A stretch of 64,000 nt of DNA from Paraburkholderia sprentiae WSM5005 (GCF_001865575.2 NZ_CP017563.2:806001-870000); one strand, 5' to 3'; shown: positions 34,114 through 42,470, counted from the first letter of the stretch. Program-made: numbers and translations. The notes: generated from the letters alone by a model not told the origin.

Positions 34114-34210
34114 GGTCGTTTGTGCATGGAAAGGGGGAATGAAAACCCTCGATTCCTTGCTATGGACGTAACGGACCACGGCGCAATGGATAGCGACCGT
34201 GATGGTGGTG
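34107..34210 (-). promoter_or_regulatory. Antiterminator and pause segments of a His attenuator
   Basis: On the minus-strand RNA, GCGCCGUGGUC (34174-34184) pairs with GACCAAGGCGC (34107-34117) at 10 of 11 positions; the second strand includes the 5' arm of the terminator, so the two structures exclude each other. CACGG (34197-34201) or ACCAC within the His codons can pair with CCGUG/GUGGU of the first strand. This gives the classic 1:2, 2:3, 3:4 layout: a ribosome stalled at His codons frees segment 2 to form the antiterminator. Confidence 0.85.
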
Positions 34211-34240
34211 AGCCTTGCTCGGGACGTTACGAAGTTCCAT
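34160..34240 (-). CDS. Histidine leader peptide
   Basis: A 26-codon frame, too short for usual gene calling, starting MELRNVPSKA, followed by four consecutive His codons (CAC CAC CAT CAC, 34199-34210) and GRYPLRRGPLRP. It ends 47 bases before the attenuator terminator. The His run, length and position match the his-operon leaders of enterobacteria (which have seven His codons). It senses charged tRNA-His and controls the HisRS-like gene. The start codon lies about 20 bp from a palindrome. Confidence 0.88.
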   Translation of the reverse strand: MELRNVPSKAHHHHGRYPLRRGPLRP

Positions 34241-34253
34241 GTTGTCAATGTTG

Positions 34254-34277
34254 ACACACAAAATGATCTTTGTGTGT
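34254..34277. promoter_or_regulatory. Palindrome upstream of the His leader
   Basis: ACACACAAA-N6-TTTGTGTGT, perfect 9-bp arms, 14 bp upstream of the leader start on the minus strand and near a possible -10 (TATAAC at about 34283-34288 on the minus strand). It may be an operator for an unidentified repressor or activator, adding a second layer to the attenuator. Confidence 0.55.
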
Positions 34278-34378
34278 AGACGTTATATTTCGGATGACTA
34301 GTTTAGGATTCCGTGTCGAGCGACCGTTCATGGCCGACCGCTACCCGACGCGGGTGACAGCCGTCGGCCGGGGGCAAC

Positions 34379-34570
34379 CTACCCTGGGACGGCGAGACGC
34401 TTCGTCATCGGGACGCAAGCCAATTCAGGTCCACGCGTCGTGCGGTATCTCGAAACCAAATCGCCCGACCAACCGCAGCGACGATAGAATGGTGCCGCGT
34501 TTAGCGTTGCATCGAGGCGCATCGTGACAAGGCCGTGATCGCCGGCCAACGCTTCGAGAAATTGCAGCAT
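34379..34570 (-). pseudogene. GNAT acetyltransferase C-terminal fragment
   Basis: 63 residues reading LEALAGDHGLVTMRLDATLN and AAPFYRRCGWSGD to ELACVPMTKRL, the last third of a GNAT N-acetyltransferase (beta-strand then helix with NAAPFYRRCGW). The acetyl-CoA loop (R/QxxGxG/A) and everything before it are missing. It is a scar between the His-leader region and the small gene at 34628. Confidence 0.75.
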
Positions 34571-34627
34571 CTCACGCCCAATGGGTCCAAACGGGCGTTT
34601 CGGAACTCATATTTAATACCCTTTCAA

Positions 34628-34855
34628 GTGAGCGCAGTTCAATGGGAAGGCTACACAATTACCGGTGAGGATGGTAGACCCGCGACACTCGCGGTTATCG
34701 ACCAAGATGGCAAAGTCCTCGACGCGGGGCCAGAAGTAGCACAAGAAATTTGGGACTTGGCTATCCTATCGTACCGACAGGTCCTTGTCGGCGAAAGCCT
34801 ATTACGGATCTACTCTACGCCCGAAGGACTCTTGCAGGATAGCGACGACGAATAA
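34628..34855 (+). CDS. Small hypothetical protein next to the recombinase
   Basis: About 75 residues from a GTG at 34628 (VSAVQWEGYTITGEDGRPAT) to an acidic end (LLQDSDDE). The frame is open further upstream to 34535, but that part is antisense to the GNAT fragment. Codon use looks coding and the gene is followed by a shared terminator with the recombinase. No family is recognised and no ribosome site is seen, so the start is uncertain. Confidence 0.45.
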   Translation: MSAVQWEGYTITGEDGRPATLAVIDQDGKVLDAGPEVAQEIWDLAILSYRQVLVGESLLRIYSTPEGLLQDSDDE

Positions 34856-34858
34856 AAA

Positions 34859-34879
34859 GCGGCCCACGATAGGGGCCGC
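34859..34879. terminator. Bidirectional terminator
   Basis: GCGGCCC-ACGATAG-GGGCCGC forms a 7-bp GC stem between two convergent genes. AATAAAAA precedes it and CTTATTA follows, so it can serve both the small gene (34855) and the recombinase (34904). Confidence 0.75.
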
Positions 34880-34903
34880 CTTATTATCCGAATTCGCTTG
34901 CGC

Positions 34904-36619
34904 TCATTTCATTCGAGGCGTGCGGGCCGGTTTGGGTAGTGGTTTCGACTTGCGCGTCTTTGTTGCCTCAATCAGTTCTCCGGTTCGCCGGTTAAATTCG
35001 AAGCCCATGACCACGCCGCGCTTCGACGTTACCCGAACGGCCATATGCTCGCCATCGCACTCGAACCCCTTCGAGAAAACGTCGATGCGTTCGAACGTCT
35101 CCTGTACTAACCTACGCGTCTTCATCCTGGCATCGTAATCGAGCGCCATGACGTCCGAGACGAGTTCGGCCCACGTCTCAGCCGGTGCGGGTTGCGCAGC
35201 CGAATTGATGGACAGTTCGCGCTCGAGCTTCGTGATCGCCTGCGTCAGCGTTCGCTTGTTCGTCTCAAGCTCGCGCAAGACTTCGCGGAACGTCGACGGT
35301 AGCGCGTCGCCATTCAGCATCTCGTCCTTGATACCCTTAAGCTTCAGGTCTGTCTTCGCGAGCGAAGCCCGCTTCGCCGTCAGTTGCCTCATGAGCGGAT
35401 CTGACTTGTCGTTGCCGGTGAACAGATGATCGAGATTCATCTGGTTTGCGCAGAACGTCATGATCGCCTTCTCAACCGGGACGCCGCTACAACTGGCACC
35501 GCCTCGACAGTCAGCCGCTCGATTGGCATACGAACCGCAGCGCAAGCGACGAAAGTTCTGATGCGTTGTTCCATCTGCTCGCGTTGTCGTAAGCGTCTGC
35601 CCGACCATAAGTTGGCGGCAGTACCCGCAATAGCACATCTTCATACCCGTCAGGATGGCAGGGACTTTACCTTTGCCTTTGCGGACGCCCCTCTTGCCGA
35701 CGAGCAACTGTAGTTCGTCGAACTCGGTCTCGGTTACGACCGGCGGATAGTAGCCCTTGAGCGTATAGGTCTGGCCGTCTACGACGACCACCTTGTCGCC
35801 TTTCAACGCGGGATAGGTAATCAGCTTGTGGATTCTGACGACCGCGCGCTTGTCACTAATCGTTAGCCCTTCGGTCTCCATGCGGCGCGTGATCTCGACC
35901 GAACCGTGGCCCTGCCTATAGAGTTCGATGATTCGTTGCATTGCAGCAGCCTTCTCGGGTACAAGCTCGAAACGCTTCGCTTCCGTGTCGTAGAGAATCC
36001 AGATCGGATCTGTGCCTTTGATCAGCTTTCCGTCTGATGCGCGAATATGCCTCGGCTGTCCGATCAGTCCGCGATACTCGCCTTTAAGCCAGCGCTCGCA
36101 CTTGTCCCGATACGCCCCGCGAGCGTTCGACGACTTCCGACTGCTCTCGTCGTACGCCCGGACCATGACCGCGAGCGCAAGGAATAGCGGCGATGGATCG
36201 CGCGCTAGTTCCTCACGGTTGTAGCGTACGCCGTCGTGCATCGTGACGATATCGACGCCGTAGGTATTCACGATGGCGTTGAACTGCGTCTGCGCGTCCT
36301 GCGCGCTCTGGCGGCTCAGGCGGTCAAGGTTTTCGACGATCAGCGTATCGCCGGGTACGACGTCACCGGCCTTGATACGCTCGATGAACGCGCCGAGCGC
36401 GCCGCCCTTCTTTACGTGCTCGCCCTTGTGAGCGGACTTGCCGCGGTCCTCCATGCGTAACGAGCGATCGAGTATCAGGCCGTGCTGCTTGGCCCACGCT
36501 TCGGCGTAGGCATCCTGCCGTGCGATCGAGCTACCGTCTGCCTGCTGTAAGCTGGAAAAACGGGCGTATGTATAGATTCGTGGCGTGTTGCTTGTCGCGC
36601 TTTGCGCTTTCGTTGACAT
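34904..36619 (-). CDS. Large serine recombinase (island integrase)
   Basis: 571 residues. The resolvase domain (about 1-170) starts RIYTYARFSSLQQADGSSI with the nucleophile Ser, followed by ENLDRLSRQSA with the catalytic Arg. The recombinase domain (about 190-300) includes LIKGTDPIW and ITRRMETEGL. A zinc ribbon is seen in CYCGYCRQLMVG and LRCGSYANRAADC. A coiled coil covers about residues 440-490 (LAKTDLKLKGIKDEML, LETNKRTLTQAITKLEREL). The start at 36619 is behind AGGAT. The open frame continues 58 codons upstream into island-end sequence, but that part is the antiparallel-frame trehalase tail. Its location 184 bp from attR fits the integrase of this island. Confidence 0.93.
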   Translation of the reverse strand: MSTKAQSATSNTPRIYTYARFSSLQQADGSSIARQDAYAEAWAKQHGLILDRSLRMEDRGKSAHKGEHVKKGGALGAFIERIKAGDVVPGDTLIVENLDRLSRQSAQDAQTQFNAIVNTYGVDIVTMHDGVRYNREELARDPSPLFLALAVMVRAYDESSRKSSNARGAYRDKCERWLKGEYRGLIGQPRHIRASDGKLIKGTDPIWILYDTEAKRFELVPEKAAAMQRIIELYRQGHGSVEITRRMETEGLTISDKRAVVRIHKLITYPALKGDKVVVVDGQTYTLKGYYPPVVTETEFDELQLLVGKRGVRKGKGKVPAILTGMKMCYCGYCRQLMVGQTLTTTRADGTTHQNFRRLRCGSYANRAADCRGGASCSGVPVEKAIMTFCANQMNLDHLFTGNDKSDPLMRQLTAKRASLAKTDLKLKGIKDEMLNGDALPSTFREVLRELETNKRTLTQAITKLERELSINSAAQPAPAETWAELVSDVMALDYDARMKTRRLVQETFERIDVFSKGFECDGEHMAVRVTSKRGVVMGFEFNRRTGELIEATKTRKSKPLPKPARTPRMK

Positions 36620-36660
36620 GGTCCATCTATCCTGTGGCGTACTAGCTCTATTGAGCGAAT

Positions 36661-38457
36661 CTATTCGCGGCAATCGAGCTTCGTTGAACTCATCGCGTCC
36701 GGATAGAGCTGCATCAGCACGCGTAGCACACCAGCGGTCGAGCCTTCGCTTCCATTCGGCTGAAGCCCTTGCTGGACGGAGCCCTGCGGGCATTCATCTA
36801 TTATACTTTGAGGTCCAACGAGCTCGCCGGTGCGCTGATAGTACGCAACGTCGGTGCGAATCCAGCGGGTCGCGATATCGCGCGCGAGCTCCGGCTCGCT
36901 ATAGCGGCGCAGCCCCATCACCGCGAGGTACTGCAGCGGCGCCCAGCCGTTCGGTTCGTCCCACTGCTGGCCGGTGGTGGTCCGCGTCGTCGCGAGACCG
37001 CCCGGGCGCAGCAGATCGCGTCGGATCGTCTGCGCCACCTCGCGCGCGTCGTTGCGCGTCGCGACCCCGGCGTAGAGGGGATACACGGTCGCGGCAGTGA
37101 GCCGATGCGTGAGCGTGCGGTGCACGAAGTCGTAGTCGCCGAATGCGTGCAGTTGCGGATCCCACAGCACCCGGCGGATTGCATCCGCGCGCACACGGGC
37201 GCGCAGTTCGAGGTTCTCGGCGTGGCCTGCGTCGCCGGTCACACGGTAGGCTTTCGCGAGCGTGCGTTCGAGGTCCACCATCAGGCAGTTCAGGTCCACG
37301 GGCACTAGCGACGTCACGTCGACGGTCGCGAGGGTCTTGCCGTCGGCGAACCAGCGTGAGCTGAAATCCCAACCGGTTTCGCCGCCCGCGCGCAAATTGC
37401 GCCACAAATCCTGCGCATCGCGTTGCGGCATCTGCTGCGCCGTCATCACATCCTCGCGGTACGACTCGTCACGCGGCGCCGCGCGCTCGTCCCAGTAGCG
37501 GTTGAGCAGCGTGCCGTCGGCGAGGCGCACAAGATGGTGCGCGGCGTTGCCAGGCGCGAGATGCTCGCTGCCGGCCATCCAGTACGCGTATTCACGGCGC
37601 AGCTCGGGCAGATAGTGGGCATAGACCTGATCGCCCTCTTTGCGCGCGACGAGCTGCACCATCTGCGCGAAAAACGGCGGCTGCGAGCGGCTAAGGTAAT
37701 ACGTGCGATTGCCGTTGGGTATGTGGCCATAACGGTCGATCAACGTCGAGAAATTGTTCAGCTCGTCGTCGACGAGCGCATGCTGGCCACTCGCGTCGAG
37801 CCCGAGCAGGATGAAGTACGAATCCCAGTAGTAAATCTCGTCGAAGCGGTCGCCCGGCACGATGTACGGCGATGGCAGCGGCAACAGCGACGAGTACGGG
37901 CTGGCGTTTGCGTCCGGCTCGCGGCGCAGCACGTTCCACAGCGTGTCGATGTGCGCGGTGACGCTCTCGTTCGGATCGGACGCGTAGCGCTTCGGCGCGC
38001 GTGGGGGCAGCGTGAAGCGCCGTTCGACGAATTGCTTCAGGTCGAACTGCGGCTGCGCGCGCCGGCTGTTGTAGTCGGCGACGACCTGCGTCGGCGGTTC
38101 GTCTGGCGACATATCGGCGAACGTCTTGCTGTCCGCGTAAAGACGCGCCAGCTCGACGTCGCGATACAGCTCGCCGTACAGCTCGGACGGCGGCGTCGGC
38201 ACGACCGGCGACGGCTGCGCGTGATCCGTGTTTTCGGCCTGCCGGAGCGCAGCGCTGCTGGCGGCATTCGCAGCGACGGCCGATGCGGGCAGCGCGACGG
38301 CCGGCACGGCGGGCTGAGTCTGCGGGTAGGTCGGCGCGGATTGCGCGCTGACGCGGGTGCTCGCAGCGAACGCCAGTGCGGCGGCCACGCAGGCCGCAGC
38401 GCGGCGGGATGGCCACGCGCGAAACGACAGGCAGGGGAAATCGTCGGGAGATGGCAT
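36661..38457 (-). CDS. treA: Periplasmic trehalase (GH37) with island-supplied C-terminus
   Basis: 598 residues as it now reads. A signal peptide covers about residues 1-38 (ends VSA-QSA) with an Ala/Pro-rich linker. Trehalase signature 1 is VPGDRFDEIYYWDSYF, the catalytic-acid region GETGWDFSSRWF, and signature 2 QQWDEPNGWAP. Normal sequence ends at RTG (codon at 36826-36828). The remaining 54 residues come from the island: ELVGPQSIIDECPQGS through to [13 protein letters not shown] and a stop at 36661. The normal KLVEKYDV and Gly-rich loop remain 24 kb away. Because EKYD holds, by my placement, the catalytic base (Glu496 of E. coli TreA), the present protein is probably inactive. Confidence 0.92.
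   Translation of the reverse strand: MPSPDDFPCLSFRAWPSRRAAACVAAALAFAASTRVSAQSAPTYPQTQPAVPAVALPASAVAANAASSAALRQAENTDHAQPSPVVPTPPSELYGELYRDVELARLYADSKTFADMSPDEPPTQVVADYNSRRAQPQFDLKQFVERRFTLPPRAPKRYASDPNESVTAHIDTLWNVLRREPDANASPYSSLLPLPSPYIVPGDRFDEIYYWDSYFILLGLDASGQHALVDDELNNFSTLIDRYGHIPNGNRTYYLSRSQPPFFAQMVQLVARKEGDQVYAHYLPELRREYAYWMAGSEHLAPGNAAHHLVRLADGTLLNRYWDERAAPRDESYREDVMTAQQMPQRDAQDLWRNLRAGGETGWDFSSRWFADGKTLATVDVTSLVPVDLNCLMVDLERTLAKAYRVTGDAGHAENLELRARVRADAIRRVLWDPQLHAFGDYDFVHRTLTHRLTAATVYPLYAGVATRNDAREVAQTIRRDLLRPGGLATTRTTTGQQWDEPNGWAPLQYLAVMGLRRYSEPELARDIATRWIRTDVAYYQRTGELVGPQSIIDECPQGSVQQGLQPNGSEGSTAGVLRVLMQLYPDAMSSTKLDCRE
36678..36732 (-). repeat. 55-bp repeat of the trehalase 3' end, island copy
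   Basis: Matches 12541-12595 at 51 of 55 positions with mostly silent differences. It lies inside the island, 71 bp from the right half-site, and is in frame with the trehalase body. The bases between it and the junction are a strongly diverged version of the normal end (for example GLQPNGSEGSTAGV against [13 protein letters not shown]). Confidence 0.9.
36803..36834. other. attR: right junction of the island
   Basis: The island half-site 36803-36823 (ATACTTTG...CAACGAGC), dinucleotide TC (36824-36825) and host half-site GCCGGTGCG (36826-36834). Together with attL it defines attP (two island half-sites around the centre) and attB (GCACCGGC-AA-GCTGGTCG on the minus strand), each with dyad symmetry about the same centre. 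The central dinucleotide differs between attL (AA) and attR (GA) on the minus strand, which needs a mutation after integration or a crossover shifted by one base. Confidence 0.85.
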
Positions 38458-38741
38458 CGGCGGACCCGTTGAGGACGACGCGGTGACGTCGACGTAGGCG
38501 GCCCGCCGCGCGTGCCGATGACACGTTGCACGCTACCGCGGGGCTTCGAAGGGGTCCCCACAGCAAATGCGGGACCCGCTTCGCAAAACGATGTCGCGCG
38601 CAAGCGTTTCTGAGCAAACTGCGCCTAAGGCATATGCCTTCACGAGGCCGCGCATCCCGCCGCGCGCGCCGGCGTCAAAATCCAGCGCAGCCCAATCCGG
38701 CGCCGGCTTGCGGCCCGCTTATTTTAGGCGGAAACCGAGCG

Positions 38742-40232
38742 TTAGCTCCCGGTCCGGAATCCTAATGAAGCCGCCTTCGCGCGCAGATCCGCGAAGCGGT
38801 CCGCCGTCGGGTTGATCGCCGGCTTTTGCGACTGGTCGATCACGGATACCGAGCTGGACGGCGAAGGCGCGACCGCCCCCAGGCACGCTCCGCCGAACGG
38901 GCCCTGCGCGATCGTGAACGCGGGCGCGTCGGTGCGCGGCGCGCCGGTGAAATCGAGCGCGTAGGCGAGATTGACCGTCGCCGGATCGCTGCCGCGCACG
39001 CCGAGCGGCTGCAGGCCAAAGCGCCATTGCAGGAGCGCGTGAATCGAGCTGGGGTCGAACGGATAGCGCGCGATCGAGCCTGCGCGCACGCGCGGGCCAA
39101 GCAGCGCGAGCGGCACGCGAAACCCGAGCTTGCCGTCGTTGCCGAGCGTGAGCTCGTTGTTGCTGATCGGCCTGGTGGGCGGTACCACGTGCTCGAGAAA
39201 CCCGCCCCATTCGTCGTAGACGATGATCATCAATGTGCGGCTCCACGTTGGACTCGTGCGCAGCGCCTCGTAGACTTGCCCGAGAAACGCCTCGCCATCG
39301 CGGACGTCCGCATGCGGATGATCGTCGCTCGACACGCCTTCCGGCTCCCCAGTGAAAGACGGCTCGACCATGCAGAATGGTGGCAAGGTCCCCGTCGCGG
39401 CATTCACGAGGAACTCCGCGAACGGGCGCGAAATGCCGAGATACCGCGTGCCATAAAGCGCCGTGAACGGTACGTCGTGATAGTAGTAGTTACCATCGAC
39501 ATTCGCGTCGCTCAGCCTGTCCCAGATCGTCGCGAGCGACGACGTATCGGCGCGGTCATCGAGCCGGTCCGTGGCACCGCTATGCAGGTAGAGGCGGTTG
39601 GGGAACGTGCTGGTCAGGATGCCGCTGAAGTAGAAATCGCCGATCGTGTAACTGCTCGCCACGGCTTTGAAGAATGGCAGATCGCCCGACGTGTAGTAAC
39701 CGATAGGCAGCAGGTCGCCCTGGTGCTGACTCGTGCCGGGGGTGAGCAGCCAGCCATTCATCGCTCCCGCGGCCAGTTGTGTGCGTGCTCCCGTGAAGCC
39801 GTGATTGGGGTCCTGATAGGCGCACGCCTGATATCCGTATGCGGGATTGCCCGACAGCGAAAACGGCGTTTGCGTCGCGCCGAACGCGTCCTTGAACTGC
39901 CGGTTCGCGGGCATGCCCTCGGCGCCCGGCACCCAGCCGAGGAAATGGTCGAACGAACGATTTTCCATCGTGACGAGCACGACAAAGTCGATGCCCGAGC
40001 TGGCCGGCGCGGGCAACGCGGGGCGCGGCAGGCTATAGCGGTCGGCGCCGTCGGGCGAGGGAATGTCGGTAATCGAGCGCGCCGGGTCGCCGCCGGTGCC
40101 GCCCGATCCGTCATCTCCTCCCGATCCACCGCCGCCGCAGCCCGGTAGCGCAACGCTGCCGGCCACTGCGGCTACGCCAGCAAGAAAGCGGCGGCGGTCG
40201 TATTTGTGATTCTGGTGAGTCTCGTCTCCCAT
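38742..40232 (-). CDS. Phospholipase C-type phosphoesterase, exported
   Basis: 496 residues. The N-terminus carries a Tat motif (DRRRFLAGVAAVAG) followed by a lipobox LPGC and a Gly/Asp-rich linker. The catalytic domain belongs to the phosphoesterase family of bacterial phospholipases C and acid phosphatases: VTMENRSFDHFLGW near residue 95 is the metal/nucleophile motif, and IVYDEWGGFLEHVVPP and SSDDHPHADVRDGEAFL are further active-site segments. The start at 40232 follows AGGAGA; an upstream in-frame Met at 40337 lacks such a site. Monocistronic. Substrate, phospholipid or phosphate ester, not determined. Confidence 0.86.
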   Translation of the reverse strand: MGDETHQNHKYDRRRFLAGVAAVAGSVALPGCGGGGSGGDDGSGGTGGDPARSITDIPSPDGADRYSLPRPALPAPASSGIDFVVLVTMENRSFDHFLGWVPGAEGMPANRQFKDAFGATQTPFSLSGNPAYGYQACAYQDPNHGFTGARTQLAAGAMNGWLLTPGTSQHQGDLLPIGYYTSGDLPFFKAVASSYTIGDFYFSGILTSTFPNRLYLHSGATDRLDDRADTSSLATIWDRLSDANVDGNYYYHDVPFTALYGTRYLGISRPFAEFLVNAATGTLPPFCMVEPSFTGEPEGVSSDDHPHADVRDGEAFLGQVYEALRTSPTWSRTLMIIVYDEWGGFLEHVVPPTRPISNNELTLGNDGKLGFRVPLALLGPRVRAGSIARYPFDPSSIHALLQWRFGLQPLGVRGSDPATVNLAYALDFTGAPRTDAPAFTIAQGPFGGACLGAVAPSPSSSVSVIDQSQKPAINPTADRFADLRAKAASLGFRTGS

Positions 40233-40553
40233 GACACGTCTCCTGGCTGGATGCGGCGCGCGAATCCTTCCATGCCCGCCTGCCGCGCGGCAACACGCGC
40301 GCGCCGATTCGAGCGGCGGGTTGGTCGTTGGGAGCAAGTTTCAAACCCGAGTATCAGAGGGTCGCTGCGACGTGGCCATGGGCCTCGGCGCAGCAAGAGT
40401 TGGTAATTCACGATTCGCGCGGCGATCAGCGGCACCAGACCTCGACGTGCTGGCGGAATCCGCACGATGCGGGCGCACAACTGCCGACCAGCACAACACG
40501 GTCTCTTCATTTATCGAGGCCGCCCGTTACTCCGCGCTTGCTGAACAGCCGCG
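40233..40553. other. Intergenic region, nothing recognised
   Basis: 321 bp between two minus-strand genes. It should hold the phosphoesterase promoter. No operator, RNA or terminator stands out. Confidence 0.4.
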
Positions 40554-42470
40554 CTAGATCTCCACGCGCGCGCCCACTTCGATCACGCGATTGGCCGGCA
40601 GTTTGAAGAACGCCGCGATATTGCCCACGTTGTGCAGCATCACCGCGAAAAGGCGCTCGCGCCATAACGCCATGCCGTGCCCGCGTTTTGGCACGACGGC
40701 CGCACGGCTCAGGAACCACGAGGTATCGTCCAGATCGAAGGCGAGTTCCGGCGATTTGTAGCCGGCCAGCGTCCGCGGCAAGTCCACGTCGTCCTTGAAT
40801 CCGTAGCTCACCGTGGCGTGCCAGCAGCCCGCGCACAGCGGCTTGATCCGCACACGCTCGCTATCGGCCACCCACGGCACGCTCTTCGTGACCACGCTCA
40901 GGAACACCGTACGCTCATGCAGCACACGGTTGTGCCGCAGGTTGTTGACGAGCGCGTGCGGCACTGCTTCGGCGTTCGGCGTGAGGAAGATCGCCGTACC
41001 GCCCACGCGCGTCGGCGACTTTTCGAGCAGCGAAGTCAGATACGGTTTGAGCGGCATCTTGCCCGCCCGCGCGCGCGCTTCGGCCACCATCATTTCCCAG
41101 CCGCGTCCCCACGTCGCCATGACCGTGAACACGATCGCGCCGATCACGAGCGGGAACCAGCCGCCATCCACGATCTTCAGCAAATTCGCGGAGAAGAACA
41201 ACGCGTCGATCACGAAGAAGAACGCGGTGGACAGCAGGCAGACCAGCCAGTTGTAGCGCCATGCGTAACGCACGACGAAGAACGTGAGGAAGGTTGTGAT
41301 CAGCATCGTGCCGGTCACCGCGATGCCATACGCGGACCCGAGCGCCGTGGACGAGCGAAAGCCCAACACGGCCGCAACCACGGCGATCAGCAGGATCCAG
41401 TTGATGCCGGGCACATAGATTTGCCCGATCTCGCGCTCCGACGTATGCACGATGTTCATGCGCGGCAGGAAGGAAAGCTGCATGGCCTGCATCGTCATCG
41501 AATAGGTGCCTGAAATTACGGCCTGCGAGGCGATCACGGTGGCGATCGTTGCCAGCACGATCATCGGCACGATGGCCCATTGCGGGAACAGCCGGTAAAA
41601 CGGGTTTTGCACCGCGCCGGGGTTGGCTAGCAGCAGCGCGCCCTGGCCCAGATAGTTGAGCGCGAGCGCGGGGAAAACGACCCCGAACCACGTAAGACGA
41701 ATGGGTCGTTTGCCGAAATGGCCCATGTCGGCGTAGAGCGCCTCGGCGCCCGTCAGCGAGAGTACAACCGCGCCGAGCGCGACGAATGCGAGCCAGCGGT
41801 GATGCATGCAGAAGGCGAGCCCTTCCAGCGGATTGAGCGCGTAGAGCACGACGGGCGCGGCCATGATATTCGCAACGCCCGCCACGCCGATCGCGGCGAA
41901 CCAGAGCACCATCACCGGCCCGAACACCGCGCCGATTCCGCCAGTGCCGCGTTTTTGCGTGACGAACAGGACGATCAGCGCGGCGAGCGTCACCGGAATC
42001 ACATAGGTCTTGAGCGCGGGCTCGACGACTTCGAGTCCCTCCACGGCGCTCAGCACGGAAATGGCCGGCGTGATGACGCTATCGCCGAAGAAGAGCGCCG
42101 CGCCCATCACGCCCACCACGAGAAGCCCCCGACGCAAGCGCGGCCGCGACGCGATCGACGACGACGCCAGCGCGAGCAGCGCCATGATGCCGCCCTCGCC
42201 GTGATTATTGGCCCGCAGGATCAGCACGACGTACTTGAGCGACACGACGATCATCAGCGACCAGAAGATCAGCGAAACGATGCCGACGATGTTCAAGGCA
42301 TTGAGCGCGAGGCCGTTGCTGGGATCGAACACGGTGGCGAGCGTATAGAGCGGGCTCGTGCCGATGTCGCCATAGACTACGCCGAGCGCGGCCAGCGCGA
42401 GCGCGGGAAGAGCCGGTGACGTTTCGCCGTGGCCTTCCTTCGCCGGCGCGGCGGTTGCGGAGTGTCCCAT
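40554..42470 (-). CDS. kup: Kup low-affinity potassium:proton symporter
   Basis: 638 residues, full length for Kup. The N-terminus has LAALGVVYGDIGTSPLYTL, the family signature, followed by 12 transmembrane helices; GDSVITPAISVLSAVEGLE and RANNHGEGGIMALLAL are further conserved pieces. The 180-residue cytosolic C-terminus ends GNIAAFFKLPANRVIEVGARVEI, as in other Kup proteins. It imports K+ with protons at the inner membrane. Stands alone, with a 292-bp upstream region containing the short direct repeat CGCTTCGATT (two copies near 42527-42546). Confidence 0.95.
   Translation of the reverse strand: MGHSATAAPAKEGHGETSPALPALALAALGVVYGDIGTSPLYTLATVFDPSNGLALNALNIVGIVSLIFWSLMIVVSLKYVVLILRANNHGEGGIMALLALASSSIASRPRLRRGLLVVGVMGAALFFGDSVITPAISVLSAVEGLEVVEPALKTYVIPVTLAALIVLFVTQKRGTGGIGAVFGPVMVLWFAAIGVAGVANIMAAPVVLYALNPLEGLAFCMHHRWLAFVALGAVVLSLTGAEALYADMGHFGKRPIRLTWFGVVFPALALNYLGQGALLLANPGAVQNPFYRLFPQWAIVPMIVLATIATVIASQAVISGTYSMTMQAMQLSFLPRMNIVHTSEREIGQIYVPGINWILLIAVVAAVLGFRSSTALGSAYGIAVTGTMLITTFLTFFVVRYAWRYNWLVCLLSTAFFFVIDALFFSANLLKIVDGGWFPLVIGAIVFTVMATWGRGWEMMVAEARARAGKMPLKPYLTSLLEKSPTRVGGTAIFLTPNAEAVPHALVNNLRHNRVLHERTVFLSVVTKSVPWVADSERVRIKPLCAGCWHATVSYGFKDDVDLPRTLAGYKSPELAFDLDDTSWFLSRAAVVPKRGHGMALWRERLFAVMLHNVGNIAAFFKLPANRVIEVGARVEI

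Larger units (their letters stand above)
12686..36823. mobile_element. 24.1-kb genomic island integrated in the trehalase gene
   Basis: The boundaries are set by the two island half-sites and by the exact restoration of the trehalase frame when the segment is removed. The recombinase sits at the right end, 184 bp from the junction, the usual place. Cargo: a redox/methyltransferase cluster with TetR, two insertion sequences, a sensor kinase, epoxide hydrolase, YedK, a glycine-rich protein, a PQQ dehydrogenase, NHL protein, small immunity-like genes and a HisRS-like gene with attenuator. No conjugation or replication genes are visible, so transfer would need a helper. Gene remnants (IS5, YedK, GNAT, DUF2591-like) show repeated past rearrangement. 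Confidence 0.88.

Noticed and set aside
12541..36732. The 55-bp direct repeat as the recombination core of the island
   Set aside because: A crossover within the repeat would leave the Gly-rich trehalase loop attached to the gene body, but the loop is on the left fragment. The joint at 12684/36826 restores the frame exactly and is flanked by inverted half-sites, so the repeat is inside the island, not its core.
34904..36793. A longer 629-residue recombinase
   Set aside because: The additional 58 residues are the other frame of the trehalase tail on the island end. A ribosome site precedes the ATG at 36619.
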